A DNA stretch of 64,000 nucleotides, from contig JXTB01000102.1 in assembly GCA_002914805.1 (NCBI GenBank), positions 299,685-363,684 on the forward strand. Reading direction: 5' to 3'. This DNA comes from Parasponia andersonii. Lineage: Eukaryota; Streptophyta; Magnoliopsida; Rosales; Cannabaceae. Shown piece after piece: positions 12,005-24,542 of this stretch (position 1 is the first letter of the stretch; each line of letters begins with the position of its first letter). The notes under the pieces are model-generated. The model did no database searches. It saw only the letters and a list, made by a program, of their open reading frames with translations, and had not been told where the DNA came from. The translations under genes were made by a program, and so were the position numbers.

Positions 12005-13154
12005 ACATGAAATATTTATTAAATGATTAAAAAATATCTGTTAAATACGTTAACACAGTTTTAAGTAATAAAACCTATTGTCACTTTAGATGTGTAAACA
12101 AAAGTAATGTGGTTAAAATTTGTTATGAAAAAAAAAAATTATAATCATTTTGTTTAAACCACGATGATATTTTTTGCCGACTCTACAAATAAAAGCTCAA
12201 ACACAAAATTTAAGAGTCTAAACCTTCTTCTTATTTCTCTTGTTTATTTATATTTCAGATCTCTCTCTTTCTCTCTATCTCTCCGTCTGTAACGCTCACT
12301 CTTAATCTCTCCTCTCTCCCTTTTATCTATACATTTCTTGGAAAAATAATTCTCTCCATTAAGTTAGCTATCTTTTCCGATGTCATAATTGACACATACA
12401 TATTTGCTAAAAATAAATAAATCATACATAAGTAAAACATCTATAACAAATAGTTTAAATAAAAAAAAAAAATACATGATATGCATTCCAACAAGTAACA
12501 TACATATTAAGAGACTTTTTGCTACTTACTAATAAATGTTATGTCTGATTATCTGGGAGGATGGTTGGATGGAAGGAAGAAAAAAGGTGGAGGGAGATGA
12601 AAACTCAACTATTTGGTAGGAAAGATGCACTGTAATAAATATGATTTTTTTTATGGCATATGAGTATAGCATTCTTAAAGAAAAATTTTCCATTTTTTTT
12701 CGATACCATTTTTTTTAATAGCATAAGTCATAACATTGTATACATTTAAAATGTATAATTTTAGAATTAAAATGTAACTCCAAGTAAATAGATTTACTGA
12801 ATCACATTAACTTTATTCAATCACATGTTTACTTTATTAAATCAGATTTCAATTCCTAATTTTTTTTTCTAGTAGCAAAAGCAAAATTTGAGGAGCAAAA
12901 ATTTTTAGATCCAAAAACAGAGGGAACCAAAAATCATTCAACCATCTACAACTCAAAAAAGACCCATATGTAAGAATCTGCAGAAGTTTCTACCATATTT
13001 GAAACCCAGAAGACCTATATCTAACAATCTGCAAAAGTTTCTACCATATCGTTTCTACCATATTTGAAACCCAGAAGACCTATATCTAACAATCTGCAAA
13101 AGTTTCTACCATATCAGTAACCCAAATCTCAAGTGAGTTTATATACGACTTTTC
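12005..13154. other. intergenic, AT-rich
   Basis: No gene seen. Holds a CT-rich stretch at about 12255-12320 and a perfect tandem duplication of 65 bp (12986-13050 and 13051-13115). Confidence 0.6.
12986..13115. repeat. tandem duplication, 2 x 65 bp
   Basis: Both copies run from GTTTCTACCATATTTGAAAC to the next GTTTCTACCATATC and are identical or nearly so by eye, pointing to a recent duplication. A more diverged partial copy (AAGAATCTGCAGAAG) lies just upstream at 12972-12986. Confidence 0.85.
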
Positions 13155-13635
13155 TGTTGGAAATAAAACAAGTTTTATTAATTACTCAAATATTATTACA
13201 AGAGAAAACTCTCAATTTCACTCTTCAAGCTCACTCACTAACTAGAAATTATGTTTTTTTTTTCTCTTTTCACTTCATTTTTAGAAGCTTTGTTTCTTAT
13301 TTGATACTTAGAATTTAAATGAGGAGGAGTATTTATAGTTAGCGCAAATCATTTTCAACCACACAAAGTGGTCTAATTAAACGAATACAAAAATTACAAA
13401 TACTATACACTTAACCCAACAAAATCACATGATTTATAAGTAGAAATTTCTAGGACTTGGGTTATTTTTCAAATTGGACTTCTCTTTTATGGGTTTTGGT
13501 GAACTCGGGCCAATGGGTGCTTCAAATAGCTAGATTCCAAGTTGATGGACTTCAATCAAGTTTTGGGCTAAACTTCAATTGATGCTCTTGGACTTTGATT
13601 TTGACGTTGGGCCTAAAATAAATTTATTTTTAACA
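13155..13635 (-). repeat. 3' LTR of the copia element
   Basis: Runs TGTTGG...TAACA on the plus strand, 481 bp, and matches 18493-18953 along its length (shared blocks CCACACAAAGTGGTCTAATT and ATTGGACTTCTCTTTTATG). Confidence 0.85.
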
Positions 13636-14002
13636 CCTCCCCTTAAACTTATTTTATAACACCAAGAAAATTTCTTAACCTTACGAAGAAGTCAAACTTA
13701 AGTGGCTTGGTAAAAATGTCAGGAATCTGATCATCATGAAACCAAATATACTCCAATCATATTTATTTCTTGCAACACATTCTCTTACGGTGATGAAAGA
13801 CTGTATTTTTAGCTAAAACTATTGTTGACTTGTTGTCAATGCAAATTTCTATTGGTTCCTTTTGAGGTATCTTTTACTCTTTCAACAACTTTCTTAACCA
13901 GATTGCATGACTAACACACGATGTAGCAACTACATACTCAGCTTCACATGTTGAGAGCGTGATAATTGATTGTCTCTTAGATACCCAGGTGAAGGTGGTT
14001 TA

Positions 14003-14989
14003 TCATATGAAAAATACAAAATCAGTTATGCTTTTTTGATCATCGGTATCTTCGGTCCAATCACTATCACTGTATCTAATGAGTTTGTAATCATTGGAAA
14101 TTGAATAGAATAAGCCAAGATTGATTGTATCTTTGAGATGATGGAGAATTCTCTTTCCAGCCTTGAAATGAGTGGTTGTTGTAGTTTCTATGTAGTGACT
14201 CACTGATCGAGTTGCATAGAGAATATCGGGCCTTCTACATATCAAATACCACAAGCATCCAACAAGGCTCTTGAAAAGTGTTAAATCCTCCTTTTCTGCT
14301 TCACTATCTTTAAATAATTTTATTCTATACTTCACCGGTATGCTTTGGCTTGCAATCATCCATATTGAACTTCTTCAAGATCTCCTTCGTATAGCTTTTT
14401 GAGAGATGAAGATACCTTCTTCCTTCTGTTTGACTTTTATACTAAGGTAATACGCCATAAGTTTGATATCTGTCATTTCAAACTCATGTGTCATCACTCT
14501 CTTGAATTTATCGAACATCCTTGAACTACTTCTAGTAAATATCAAATCATCTACGTACAAGTATATAATCAGTATGTCTCCATCTTTGGTTTTAACATAG
14601 AGAGCATGTTCATAAGGACACTTAGTGAAGCCATGCTCTTGAAAATATTTGTCAATTTGGTTGTTTTATACTCTTGGTGCTTGCTTTAGACCATAAAGAG
14701 CCTTCTTCAACTTTAACATCTTATCTTCATACTCTTTCATCTTATAACCCAATAGTTGTTCGATATAGACTTCTCTTTTAAGAACTCCGTACAGAAATGC
14801 AGACTTCATATCCATTTGATGGATCTTCCATTTGTTCTGAGCAGTAAGAGAAATGATTAGCCTTATAGTTTCTAATCGTGTAACAGGAGCGAATACTTCG
14901 TCATAGTCAATTCCAGTTCTTTGACTATAGTCTTTTACTACAAGTCTTACTTTGTATCTTTCTACCTCTCCATTTGCATTCTTGTTCAC
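14003..14989 (-). pseudogene. copia reverse transcriptase / RNase H remains
   Basis: Fossil coding part of the copia element. Recognisable reverse-transcriptase text includes YDEVFAPVTRLETIRLI, MDMKSAFLYG and KALYGLKQAP, the YVDD box follows near 14550, and RNase-H-side text (CRRPDILYATRSVSHYI) ends the region. It is broken. The copia assignment follows from these motifs, which are diagnostic of Ty1/copia pol. Confidence 0.85.
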
Positions 14990-15488
14990 CTTGTATACTC
15001 ATTTACATTGAAAGCTTTATGACCTTTGGGAATAGTGGATAATGCCTAAGTGTCATTCTTCTCTATATTCTTATCATCTTCATCTATTGTTTTTCTCCAT
15101 TTCTCATCTTACTCAAGTTCTTGGAAGTTCATCAGCTCACAATCTACAAAAAGGCAAAATAAAGTGATAATTTTTAGTCTATCGATCACTTCATATAGAT
15201 TTTCAAGATCTCTTATATGTTCTTCATGCCTTTTAGTTAAGAAATATGGTGGTAAATCTTCATGAGTGGATGATGTTGGCAAAGTAAGTGGAGTAGTAGC
15301 CTCTTTATGAACTTCTCTTACTTACTCTGTCAGTATTTTTTCATCTTCAAATTATGGAAAGAAATTGTAATCATTTGTTTGAGAACTAAAGTCCTATTCA
15401 CCTTCTTCATCGAATATTACATTTGGATTGATGATTACTTTTTTTTGTAATACCCCAAGTCCTCACTAGACCCTTAATGGGAGAAGAT

Positions 15489-15889
15489 TGTAATGCCCCA
15501 AGTTCCACATCAGATATGTTATGGGGAGATTATGGATATGTAAGTGATGGTCTATAAATCCAAAAGTACCTTCAAGCTAGCAATTTTGGGTCAGACCTAG
15601 TGATGTTATATTTGGTATCAGAGCTGATCCAATCTATACTTGTGTGGGCCTTGGAAGACTACCATGGTTGGAATCGTGGTGAATATAGACCCTGCCTACA
15701 GGGATTATATATGGGTTATTGAATGTGGACCCTCTAGCGAGGACGTTGGCCCTTAATTGGGAGAAATTGTAACGCCACAAATCCTACATTGGGTATATTC
15801 TAGGAAGATCATGGGTATTTAAGTGATGGTATATGAGCTCAAAAGTACCTTCAAGCTAGCATTTTTAGGTGAGATCTAGTGGTGTTACA
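15489..15889 (+). mobile_element. TRIM (miniature LTR retroelement) nested in copia
   Basis: Two 122-bp direct terminal repeats, 15489-15610 and 15768-15889, begin TGTAAYGCC and end TGTTAYA. Directly after the first comes TTGGTATCAGAGCTG (about 15612), an excellent initiator-Met-tRNA primer site. A purine-rich GGGAGAAAT precedes the second. The 157-bp interior has no coding capacity, as expected of a TRIM. Upstream, 15449-15488 repeats the start of the terminal repeat (TGTAATACCCCAAGTCC) followed by the end of the interior, suggesting a partial additional unit in tandem. It interrupts the pol region of the older copia element. Confidence 0.85.
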
Positions 15890-18492
15890 TTTCTATAATT
15901 GGAATTGTATATCTTATAACTTTTAGTGTTGGTGTCATAGCTGATGAAAATGAACTTTTTGTTTCTATCATCAAGCTTTGTTATATGGCATATGTATATC
16001 GCATATGCTTCTAAAGACTCTTAAGTAGGAGATCCTAGGCTCCCTTTCACTCCAAGCTTTTTGTGGTATTTTTCCCTACACTTCTTGTTGGAGAACGATT
16101 TGATAAATAGGCCGCACGTGCAACAAGTTCTATCTAGAATGCTTTGGCAATCTCTTACTTTTTAGCATACTTTAAGCTATGTTGAGGATAGTCTGGTTCT
16201 TCCTTTCTATGATACCATTCTGTTAGGGGGATCTTAGTACAATCAAGATCTGTTAAATTCTATTTATTTTAGAGAATTCTTGGAACTCTTTAGAAGTAAA
16301 TTTTCCTCCTCTATCAGATCTCATGACTTTGATTCAAAGATCACTTTCTTTTTCAACCGCTGCTTTGATCTTCTTTACAGCCTGAAAATATGTTGATTTC
16401 TATTTCAAGAAATATACCTAAGTTTTTCTTAAGAAATAGTCAATAAAGAATAGGAAATGGTTACATTTATGAAAAGAACTTAGCTTGATCAGACCGCAAA
16501 CATCAATGTGTATGACTTTAAACGGCTTTGGAGCTCTTGAATTGGACTCTTTTGGAAAGTTTTTCTTGAATTACTCCCTAAGTAAGCATCCTTCACAAAG
16601 CTAATCAGGGTGATTGATGTCTAGAAAATATCTCACCATCTCTTTCTTGGATAGTAGCTATAATCATCTAAAGTTTAGAAGCCCGAATCTCAAATGTTAT
16701 AGCCATGATGAATTCTTGTAATATGCTTTGAGATTTTGCCAGATCATTTTGAATATTCAACAAGAACTTTTATTTCTTGACGTAGTCACCTTAGCAATTA
16801 CGTTCATATTGTTATCTCTTATAGAAAGACTATAATCCTTCAAATGAATATCACAGCTTTTCTCTAAGAGTTGCATCAAACTCAAAATGTGTGTTTTTAT
16901 AGTGGGTGCATAATAAAAATTTGAAATGAATTAATGTCCCCTATTTTTCAGGTAGATAAGAATTTTACCTCTTCTTTTTATCACTATTTTTTATTATCGT
17001 AGAAACGTTTCCACTTATTAGTTCATCAAGCTCCACAAAAATTAATTGATGCCTACACATATGATTGCTAGCACCAGTGTTAAGATACTATGTGTTATCT
17101 TGACCTTCATTGTTATCATTATACACTAGTAACACAATACTATTCTCTTCAAAATAATTAACTTTTTCTTCATTTCTATTATTAAGTGCTCTACATTCTC
17201 TAGCATATTGCATAACGACCAAATTTGTGACAATTGCAACATTCAACTTGAGACTTCTCGTGCCTCGAGTTCGATCGACCTCTATCACGATCTCTTGTAG
17301 AGTTTTCTCCTCTTTCAAAATTGTCATTATGAAAATTATTGTAGTTGTTGGAATTCCAATCTCATCCATGACCACGAATTTTTCCATCTCCTTATCTTCG
17401 GCCTTGTCCTCTCCCACGACTATGTTGATTTCTATCGTTACATTGGCTATCTCTTTTCTCTGTAAGTTGTTTCTTGAGAAGTTGTTCCTTGAAATTTTGT
17501 TTCTTATTTTCCTTTTCTTTGTGGGCTTACAAGGAACTTAATAGTTATTCAATCATCATAGCTCCTAAATCTTTTGTTTTTTCTATGATTATAATAATGT
17601 TCTCAAACTTTTGATTAAACGATCTAAATTTTTTTTCTGTGATCGTAACATATTCTACTTTCACACCAGTTCTTTTTATTTAATTGGAAATGGTTAAAAC
17701 TCTATCAAAATAGTCAGAAACTAACTTAGACTCCATCATGTGTAGCGAATCAAACTCTCTTCTTAGAGTTTGAAGGTAAACCTTTTTAACTTTATCTTAT
17801 CCCTTGTAAAAGACTTGAAGCTTCTCCCATGCTTTCTTGGTAGATATTGTACTTGATATTTTCTAAAACTCGTCGTCATGTAAGGCCTATTAGTTGAGGA
17901 AGAGAGCTATTTTGTCTAACTTTCTTGAATTTTTTAAGCTATCCTTTTATGTTGAGGATAATGTTGCCTCATATCTTGTACTCTAATGAGTACTTTTATT
18001 TTGATAGTCCAATTATCACAATCACTATCCTTGAAATGGTGAAACTTGAAGATATACTAAACTGCTAGTAGCCATAGCTCTTAATAGAGTGAAATTGTAG
18101 AAATTTCGACTACATAAAATGATCCAGAATGTCAAAAAACCTTAAGATAGACCGTTGTATCAACTTAGTTAAAGCAAACAGTTGAAGTCAACCTTCTTGG
18201 TCAAAGGTCAACATTGGTCAATAGTTGAGTCAACAGCTTGTTCAATGCTGGTCAATAGCTTAGTCAATGACTCAAACGTCTCAGTCAAGTGTTGGATCAA
18301 ATGGCTATGATGGGTTGGTCAACAGGCTTGGTGGCTTGGCTCAAACTTAGTGAGTTAACTCAGTTTTTAGTAGTAAACTTCCAGCAACTTGTACAGACTC
18401 GTTCGGACTCTGATTGAGATGATTTTTGTGATAATATTCATCTCGTCAAGCTCTTCGATTTGATATGCAATAGTGATAGCTTGGGAACCAAT

Positions 18493-18953
18493 TGTCCATG
18501 CTCTCAATCTTACGAAATATTATTATAAAAAAAAAACTCTTAATTTCACTCTTCAAGCTGACTCACTCACTAGAAACTATATTTCTATCTCTTTTTACTT
18601 CACTCGTAGAAGCGTAGCTACTTGCTTGATACTTGGAACTCAAATAAGAAGAGGTATTTATAGTTAGCAAAAACTATTTTCAACCACACAAAGTGGTCTA
18701 ATTAAACAAAAATAAAAATAGCCACACAATTAACCTAACACAAATCACATGATTCATATGTAAAACTTTGTAGAATTTAGGTTATTTTTCTAATTGGACT
18801 TCTCTTTTATGAGTTTTGATGAACTTGGGCCAATAAGTGCTTCAAATAGTTAGACCAAGTTGATGGATTTGGATCAAGTTTTTGGGATAACTTCAATTGA
18901 TGGTCTTGGATTTTGATTTTGAAGTTGTCCCTAAAATAGGTTTATTTTCAACA
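18493..18953 (-). repeat. 5' LTR of the copia element
   Basis: Partner of 13155-13635, 461 bp, ending TTTTCAACA. The primer-site relic is on its left side, as expected for a 5' LTR read on the minus strand. Confidence 0.85.
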
Positions 18954-20289
18954 CTTTCTCAGCACGAGGCCAAGAACATTAGCTGGGGCGAGGCTCATGC
19001 GAAGCAAGGCACCAAGTTAATCAATTCAAGCTTGTGAACTCCTACTCTTGTGAATGCCCATGCTCAGTCCCAATGTTTTGATTATTAATTCCCCAACACA
19101 GTAATATAAAAGTTACTAGTCAGTCCCTAGTGTTTAGGGCAAAATGGATTTGGTTGGTTTGAGCAAAATAGATGTTTGCAAACTCACTCTAGCCCCTTCT
19201 CGTCTTGAACCCAAGCCTTCAGCAGCTACCCTTTATGCATTTTTCAACTTGCAAGCGTTACTTTTTAAAGTTGTACAATAAGAGAAGAAGTTAGATTAGT
19301 TATTTCTGATTTGGGTGATTTTTTTTGGTATGGGATTTATGTGTTGTTTTGGCAATATAGTTTAGTGCTAGTGAAGAACTATTTTTATTTTTGTTTTTAT
19401 CTATTCATTTTAGCTAGTAGTTGCACTGAGGAACTAAGTTGATATGGAAGAACTGCTACAATTTAATTGTTCAATTATTATTCTACGATTATGAGGGCTT
19501 TTGGTTATCTGGTTTAAAAGTTATTTTGTATGTAATTTCTTGCCTTTACGGTTTCTTTTTATTCATAAACTGATGCTTGTTGGAGGTTTGACATGCTTTT
19601 TGTTCTGTTTTTTCTTTGCTTTCAGATTTCATAATCAAGAAGCTTTTACGGTTTTCATTGCTTTTAGATTTGCCTCCTACGAATTTGTAATTGATATTCC
19701 ATACCTATATCAATGAAATTTGAGTATTTTGAAATGCATGCCTGATTTTGGAATTGGATTCATAGTGTCTGTATTGCTATTTCATATTATTGAAATTGTT
19801 ATATTGCATTACTCTTTATCTACATATGTACGTGTAGAAGGTAAAACCTTTACAGGAACATATATAACTCATAGTTTATCATGTAATTAATCAATTTTTT
19901 ATTCAAATCCCTATCAGAAAACAAGTTAGAACAATATATGTCTCATACATACTTTTTGTAGTATCATAACACTCATTACCATATTCATAATTTGAGATAA
20001 ACAAAACTAAAGAAGCTTCCTTCTTCCATATCCCTACTACAAATATTGTTACATATTAAACTTGCCATACATTTTCTACAAAGTTAAATAAAAATAGTAC
20101 AATAACCAAACGCAGTTTCTTCCTTCTTCATTCTATGCAACTTTATTCTATTACAAAAGATGTGACACAACTAATATTTTCAACGTCATATGATTTTATC
20201 AAAAGAAAATGATTTCAAGATTAATTTTACTAAGGTAAGACTTCAAAAACAGTGTTTTCCTATTAAATAACCATATATATATATATATA

Positions 20290-20447
20290 TATATGTCATA
20301 GCTAGGTACTCTTTCGGTGTTATATTTCATCATAAACAAAAAATAAATAAATAATTAAATACTGAAGCAAATTCTATCAAAATAACCTTATGTATATATG
20401 TCATAGCTAGGTACTCTTTCGGTGTTATATTTCATCCTAAACAAAAA
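20290..20447. repeat. direct duplication, about 55 bp, spaced 102 bp
   Basis: GTCATAGCTAGGTACTCTTT and its continuation TCGGTGTTATATTTCATC appear at about 20296 and 20399, differing by one or two bases, with A-rich spacer after each. Confidence 0.8.
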
Positions 20448-20495
20448 AAAAAGAATAAAAAAATTAAAAACTAAGACAAATCGAATTTCCCTAGC

Positions 20496-20497
<2 letters not shown>

Positions 20498-20527
<30 letters not shown>
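20498..20527. repeat. (GA)15 microsatellite
   Basis: Uninterrupted GA repeat about 360 bp upstream of the serpin start codon. GA runs are frequent in plant promoters and 5' leaders. Confidence 0.95.
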
Positions 20528-20529
<2 letters not shown>

Positions 20530-20812
20530 CGTTTCCTAACGTTTCCTAACCCTATTAATCACTAAGATAAGGTGGGAAGAACCGGGGCCGGAGAGGTCTA
20601 CTAAAACCACAAGGGGAAAAAATTATAAAAAAACAAAAAAGAAAAGAAAAAAATATTTAACGTAGAAAACGTTCCCAATTGATAACTCAAATAGAGGTTG
20701 AAAAGGAACGCGCTCATGGCCATTGGTAATAAATAGAAACGTCGGATAATAAAAAGGTGAACGAGGAAAAAAAAAAAAAGTCGAACTTCCTAATAGGATT
20801 AGGTTACTTTCT

Positions 20813-20832
20813 AATATATATATATATATATA
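20813..20832 (+). promoter_or_regulatory. TATA-like core promoter of the serpin gene
   Basis: A run of alternating AT ending TATATATAGAGG lies 55-75 bp before the start codon, which would leave a 5' leader of only about 25-45 bases. It could also be a simple AT repeat with no promoter role. Confidence 0.4.
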
Positions 20833-20886
20833 GAGGCCAGCAGGCCGACATATCGAAAAGAAAAAAGCTCGAAAGTGATAAACGCC

Positions 20887-22676
20887 ATGGAGATGAGTAT
20901 GGAGATAATGAAGCAATTCCTTCTCAATGAGAATGAATTTCACAGTAATTTTGTATTCTCTCCACTGTCAATCAACACTCTGTTGAGTATCGTTGCTAAT
21001 GGGCTCGAAGCTGGGCCTACTTTGGACACGTTGCTGTCCCTCTTAGGCACCAAAACCTTGGCTGATCTCAACGCAAAGGCATGCACTGATCATCAACTAA
21101 CATCTCTGAAAACCGACGACGGACCACAACTCTCTTCCGTTAATGGCTTTTGGATTGACAAGAAATACAGACTAAATCCTTCTTTTGAGAAAATTCTCGA
21201 AACGATATTCAAGGCTGACTCCTCAACTGTTGATTTTGAAAACAAGGTAATTATAGACAATTAGTCTATATTTTTTTTTTTTGAGTGAAATTTATCAAGT
21301 CCACATGTGATCTTTTTTTTTTTTTTTCCCCCTTTGATTGAACCCAATGATCTGTTTATATTTATGCATATTACTTTATGTTAGAGTTTATGACCTGAAT
21401 TTTGTTTATTTTGTAATTTTGAGAATTTTTTGGGGATTGGATTGTACACTTTTTATTTTAGGGTTTCATCTAGGATTATATACTTTGTTAGTGATTTTTC
21501 TTGTTTAGGATTTTTTACTTAAATTTATGTGTTCTTATTTTTCTATTGCCAATTTTTCGTTCATTATTTCATAACACTATATATATGTATGTTTTTGTCA
21601 CTATATATATTGATTATTTAGTCATAACTATATATCAGTATAGATCGTAGGTTTACGATTCAAATAGAGATCGAATTTCAGTATTTCAATTTTAGTCCAT
21701 CCAAATTAAAATCCCTAGCTTGTATATTTATTGATAACGTGGTGTCTATATATACTGGGGGAAAGGTTGTAATTTCTTCGTCCAGATTGATTTTTTAGTC
21801 TCTCTGTTTCAATTATCATATTGAGCCTTACCCATTTATATTTATATTTTTTTGAAGCCAATGGAGACAGTGGACAAAGTTAATACCTGGGTGTTGGATG
21901 CAACTAAGGGACTTATCAGAAATCTTCTCAAATATGAAGCAGTGAAAAAGGAAACCACGTTAATTCTTGCAAATGCTCTCTACTTTAAGGGAGCTTGGGA
22001 TTCTCCATTTGATCCATCAAGTATAAGGACCGAAAATTTCTACATCCTCAATGGTGATGTTGTTCAAGTTCCGTATATGTGCGAGAGCGACTTGGAGAGA
22101 GGTTCATTTGCATCTTACGAGGGATTCAAGGTTCTCAGAATTCCTTACGAAAATAATCTGAATAGTAAGAAGGGTGGAGCTGGAGAGGTATTTGCCATGT
22201 ACATTTTCCTGCCTAATGATAATGATGGGCTGCTTAACTTATTGGATAAGATCAGCTCAAACCCTTGTCTTCTAGATCCACAGCTAACTGAGCTCGAGCC
22301 CACGTATTATATTAGAGAATTAAAGATACCTAAATTCAAGTTCCAGTTCAAATTTCAGCTTTCAGAGATCATGGAGCGATTGGGAGTGAGGATGGTCAAG
22401 GAAGAGATGTTAGAAGCTCTTAGTAGTGATGATAATATTCCCCGTCCTATGAATGACGACATAGATATTATTCATAGTTCTTGTATTGATGTTAATGAGC
22501 ATGGAACTGAAGCTGCAGCTGTGACGTATGAAGAGTCTATGGGATTTTCTTTGGACTCTAGTCCCCGTATAGATATAGATTTTGTTGCTGATCATCCCTT
22601 TATGTTCATGATAAGGGAAGATACATTGGGAACTCCTATCTTTCTTGGAGCAGTGGTTAATCCACTCCTAGAATAA
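20887..22676 (+). CDS. serpin (serine protease inhibitor family), two exons
   Basis: Exon 1 is 20887-21246, exon 2 is 21858-22676, with an intron of 611 bp (donor AAG|GTAATT, acceptor TTTTTTTGAAG) in phase 0 at the usual plant serpin position. The product has 392 residues, normal for plant serpins. The ATG at 20887 has good context (GCCATGG). Landmarks: FVFSPLSIN at residues 22-30, ANALYFKGAW at 158-167, hinge GTEAAA at 336-341, DFVADHPFMF at 361-370 and GTPIFLGAVVNP near the end. Known family role: the reactive-centre loop is cut by a target protease, which is then trapped covalently; plant members act mainly in the cytosol and no signal peptide is seen here. The hinge is well preserved, so inhibition is plausible. 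The reactive centre is unusual: by length Phe350 falls at P1, not the Leu-Arg common in plant serpins, and P7-P5 are Tyr-Glu-Glu. Specificity is inferred only. Confidence 0.93.
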
Positions 22677-24239
22677 TATTCTCACTTTTTTCAGTACGAA
22701 AATATTTGTTATCTTTTTATGTGTTTATATTTCACAATTCTACATTATTTAGGGTGTGGGTCACTTTTTCAATTACATTATTATGTATTTTATTTTTTAA
22801 GGAAAAGGGTTTGAGCTATTTTTTAATTACCTTATTCTTTATTCTCTTTCTGCTTTTGCGAAGTTGATATACAACTATAAGAAAAGTTGGCGTGCATTAA
22901 TTATGAGTATGTGTGCTTTTGGGATACGTCGATATACGAGCAGGTTTCACGCATGCAACATGACGCATTTGGCTCAAAATTGAGAAGAAATCCCTCCTCT
23001 ATATTAAGCAGTTGACCGGATGGCAAAAACTAAAGGAAGAGAAATTAGGTTTTAATATGGTCTCAAATCGAAGTAAATTAAAATTTCCAAGATTTAATGA
23101 TAAATTAATGGAGTATAACACATACATTTCTAAGACTATGGCTCCAATAATTTAACTCCTTACCCTCAATAAATTTCTCTTAAATTAGTTATAATTTAAT
23201 TTAACTGTAACGCCCTACTCTCGACATAAATTATTTAAGAGAATGTGCTATTAATACCGAACCATGCATGCAACCAATAGAAGCAGTAATGATAAAGGTC
23301 CATTTAGCATAATTTCTCTTAGCTTACGTATAACTTTCGAAAAATGTTGTTTTAAATTGAAGGAAGAAAGCTCGGGTATTAGAAGTCTTTGTCACTCGAA
23401 TAAGGTCTTCCTCCACCACTTGGCATGGTAGTTTAAGTGTAACGACAGATTCATTTGTTTTCGTTTTCCGTCGAAGCCACTATCCTCGTATTTTGGGTAT
23501 TGTGAGATTTTCTTATAGCCAGTCTTTAATTTGGTCAGCTCTTCCTTCTCATGATTATTCGGCCTTGTTTGGAAAGACACTAGAAAAGAGAGCATTCTAG
23601 AAGAAATTATAGCTTGATATCATGGTAGGTTATGATATATATAACTGCGGATCACTTAGATGTCTCTTTTGATTCCAGAATGGGTTTTCTTACGCTGACC
23701 TGAACAGATAATTAGGAGAATTGATGAGGAAGCGTTCTTGCTTATTGATAGAAAACCTCAAGTGCACGAGTTACTAATCATAATTGCTTTGTGCACAAGC
23801 ACGAGTTCCACACATGCTTTGCATGAAGATCCCGAGCATGTGCACGGGACTGAGATGTGCTATTTTATTTTGTTGTCACACTGTTTACAGTTCAATCCAT
23901 TTAAAAGTGAACAATCCAATATTTTTTGATAACATTTTTAAAAAAAATTAATTTATTAAATTGGGATTGTATTTTTTTGCCGAGTTATCCAATTTTGAGT
24001 AGATAGGACACCACGTGTGATAAGAAAATGGGACAACAGATCCCGCTTCTATGCACGGGATCCTAGCGTCATTTGCACAGGTCTCTTGTCACTGGCTCGC
24101 CTGTCATGTGAGAGTCAATGGGTCAACCCTAGTATACATGCGTGGGAATTATGGTTATGGTCCGCGAGTATACTCGTTCCCATCACCCTAAAAAATAAAT
24201 AAAGAAAAAACATATGTGAAAATATATACCTGTTCTAAA
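22677..24239. other. intergenic, no gene recognised
   Basis: Serpin 3' flank and AT-rich DNA. At 23208 a TGTAACGCCC start resembles the terminal-repeat start of the TRIM at 15489, but no pair was found. A minus-strand stretch at 23392-23595 looks weakly coding (KEELTKLKTGYKKISQYPKY) without a recognised family. A CACGTG box occurs at about 24013. Confidence 0.5.
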
Positions 24240-24542
24240 ATGTCATGGATTCAGTCTCAAACCAGGCAGATTAATGGTATCTTGACCAGCTCTCCTCTAA
24301 CTCTACCTATGCTTCCTCTTCTCTTTCTTCTTCTTCTCCTCCACTACCATAGTGATTACCAAAAGGTACCAACTTCATCATCCTCGGGTAGAAAAATAAG
24401 TCCAGCAATTCTTTTCATCATAATTATTTTAGCTATTGTTTTTCCTTGTTTTTTTTTTTTTTTTTCTTTTTCCATATCTGGTGTCCTCCACCTGCATGTA
24501 AGATTTCTCATGAAGATGAGGTCTTCCTCAATATCTGAATGA
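24240..24542 (+). pseudogene. ATL-type RING-H2 gene fragment (N-terminus and TM only)
   Basis: The 100-residue frame from ATG at 24240 resembles the N-terminus of ATL46-like RING-H2 ubiquitin ligases: MSWIQSQT, a variable Pro/Ser part, then SGRKISPAILFIIIILAIVF and SGVLHLHVRFLM, which in intact proteins form a single membrane span (ISPAVLFIIVILAVLFFISGLLHLLVRFL type, from memory). Here the membrane span is lengthened by extra Phe residues encoded by a T tract (about 24450-24468), and the frame stops at 24540 where the family continues towards the RING domain. No RING-H2 cysteines or histidines are found downstream. I read it as a truncated duplicate of a host gene. The neighbouring serpin is unrelated. 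Confidence 0.6.

Larger units (their letters stand above)
13155..18953 (-). mobile_element. Ty1/copia LTR retrotransposon, old and broken
   Basis: Fossil element read on the minus strand. The LTRs are 13155-13635 and 18493-18953, by eye roughly 80-85% alike, which indicates an old insertion. A purine tract (AAGGGGAGG on the minus strand, about 13636-13648) borders the left LTR, which is therefore the 3' LTR. An eroded initiator-Met-tRNA-type primer site lies next to the right LTR (about 18478-18492). Parts recognised are a gag region with a zinc-knuckle relic (about 17090-18100), integrase-like text (about 15900-16700) and reverse transcriptase with RNase H (about 14989-14003). It carries many breaks. 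A TRIM element is inserted in its pol region. The flanking TTTTC and CTTTC may be a worn target duplication. Confidence 0.85.
18954..20812. other. intergenic region upstream of the serpin gene
   Basis: No gene recognised. Contains an (AT)n run at about 20273-20294, a direct duplication of about 55 bp (20290-20345 and 20392-20447, sharing GTCATAGCTAGGTACTCTTT) and a (GA)15 run at 20498-20527. Confidence 0.6.

Noticed and set aside
20623-20943. Minus-strand frame over the serpin promoter
   Set aside because: Made of poly-Phe and Tyr-Ile repeats from A and AT tracts; not a protein.
23208-23290. Possible second TRIM terminal repeat (TGTAACGCCC start)
   Set aside because: Only the first ten or so bases match the TRIM at 15489; no end, primer site or partner repeat was found.
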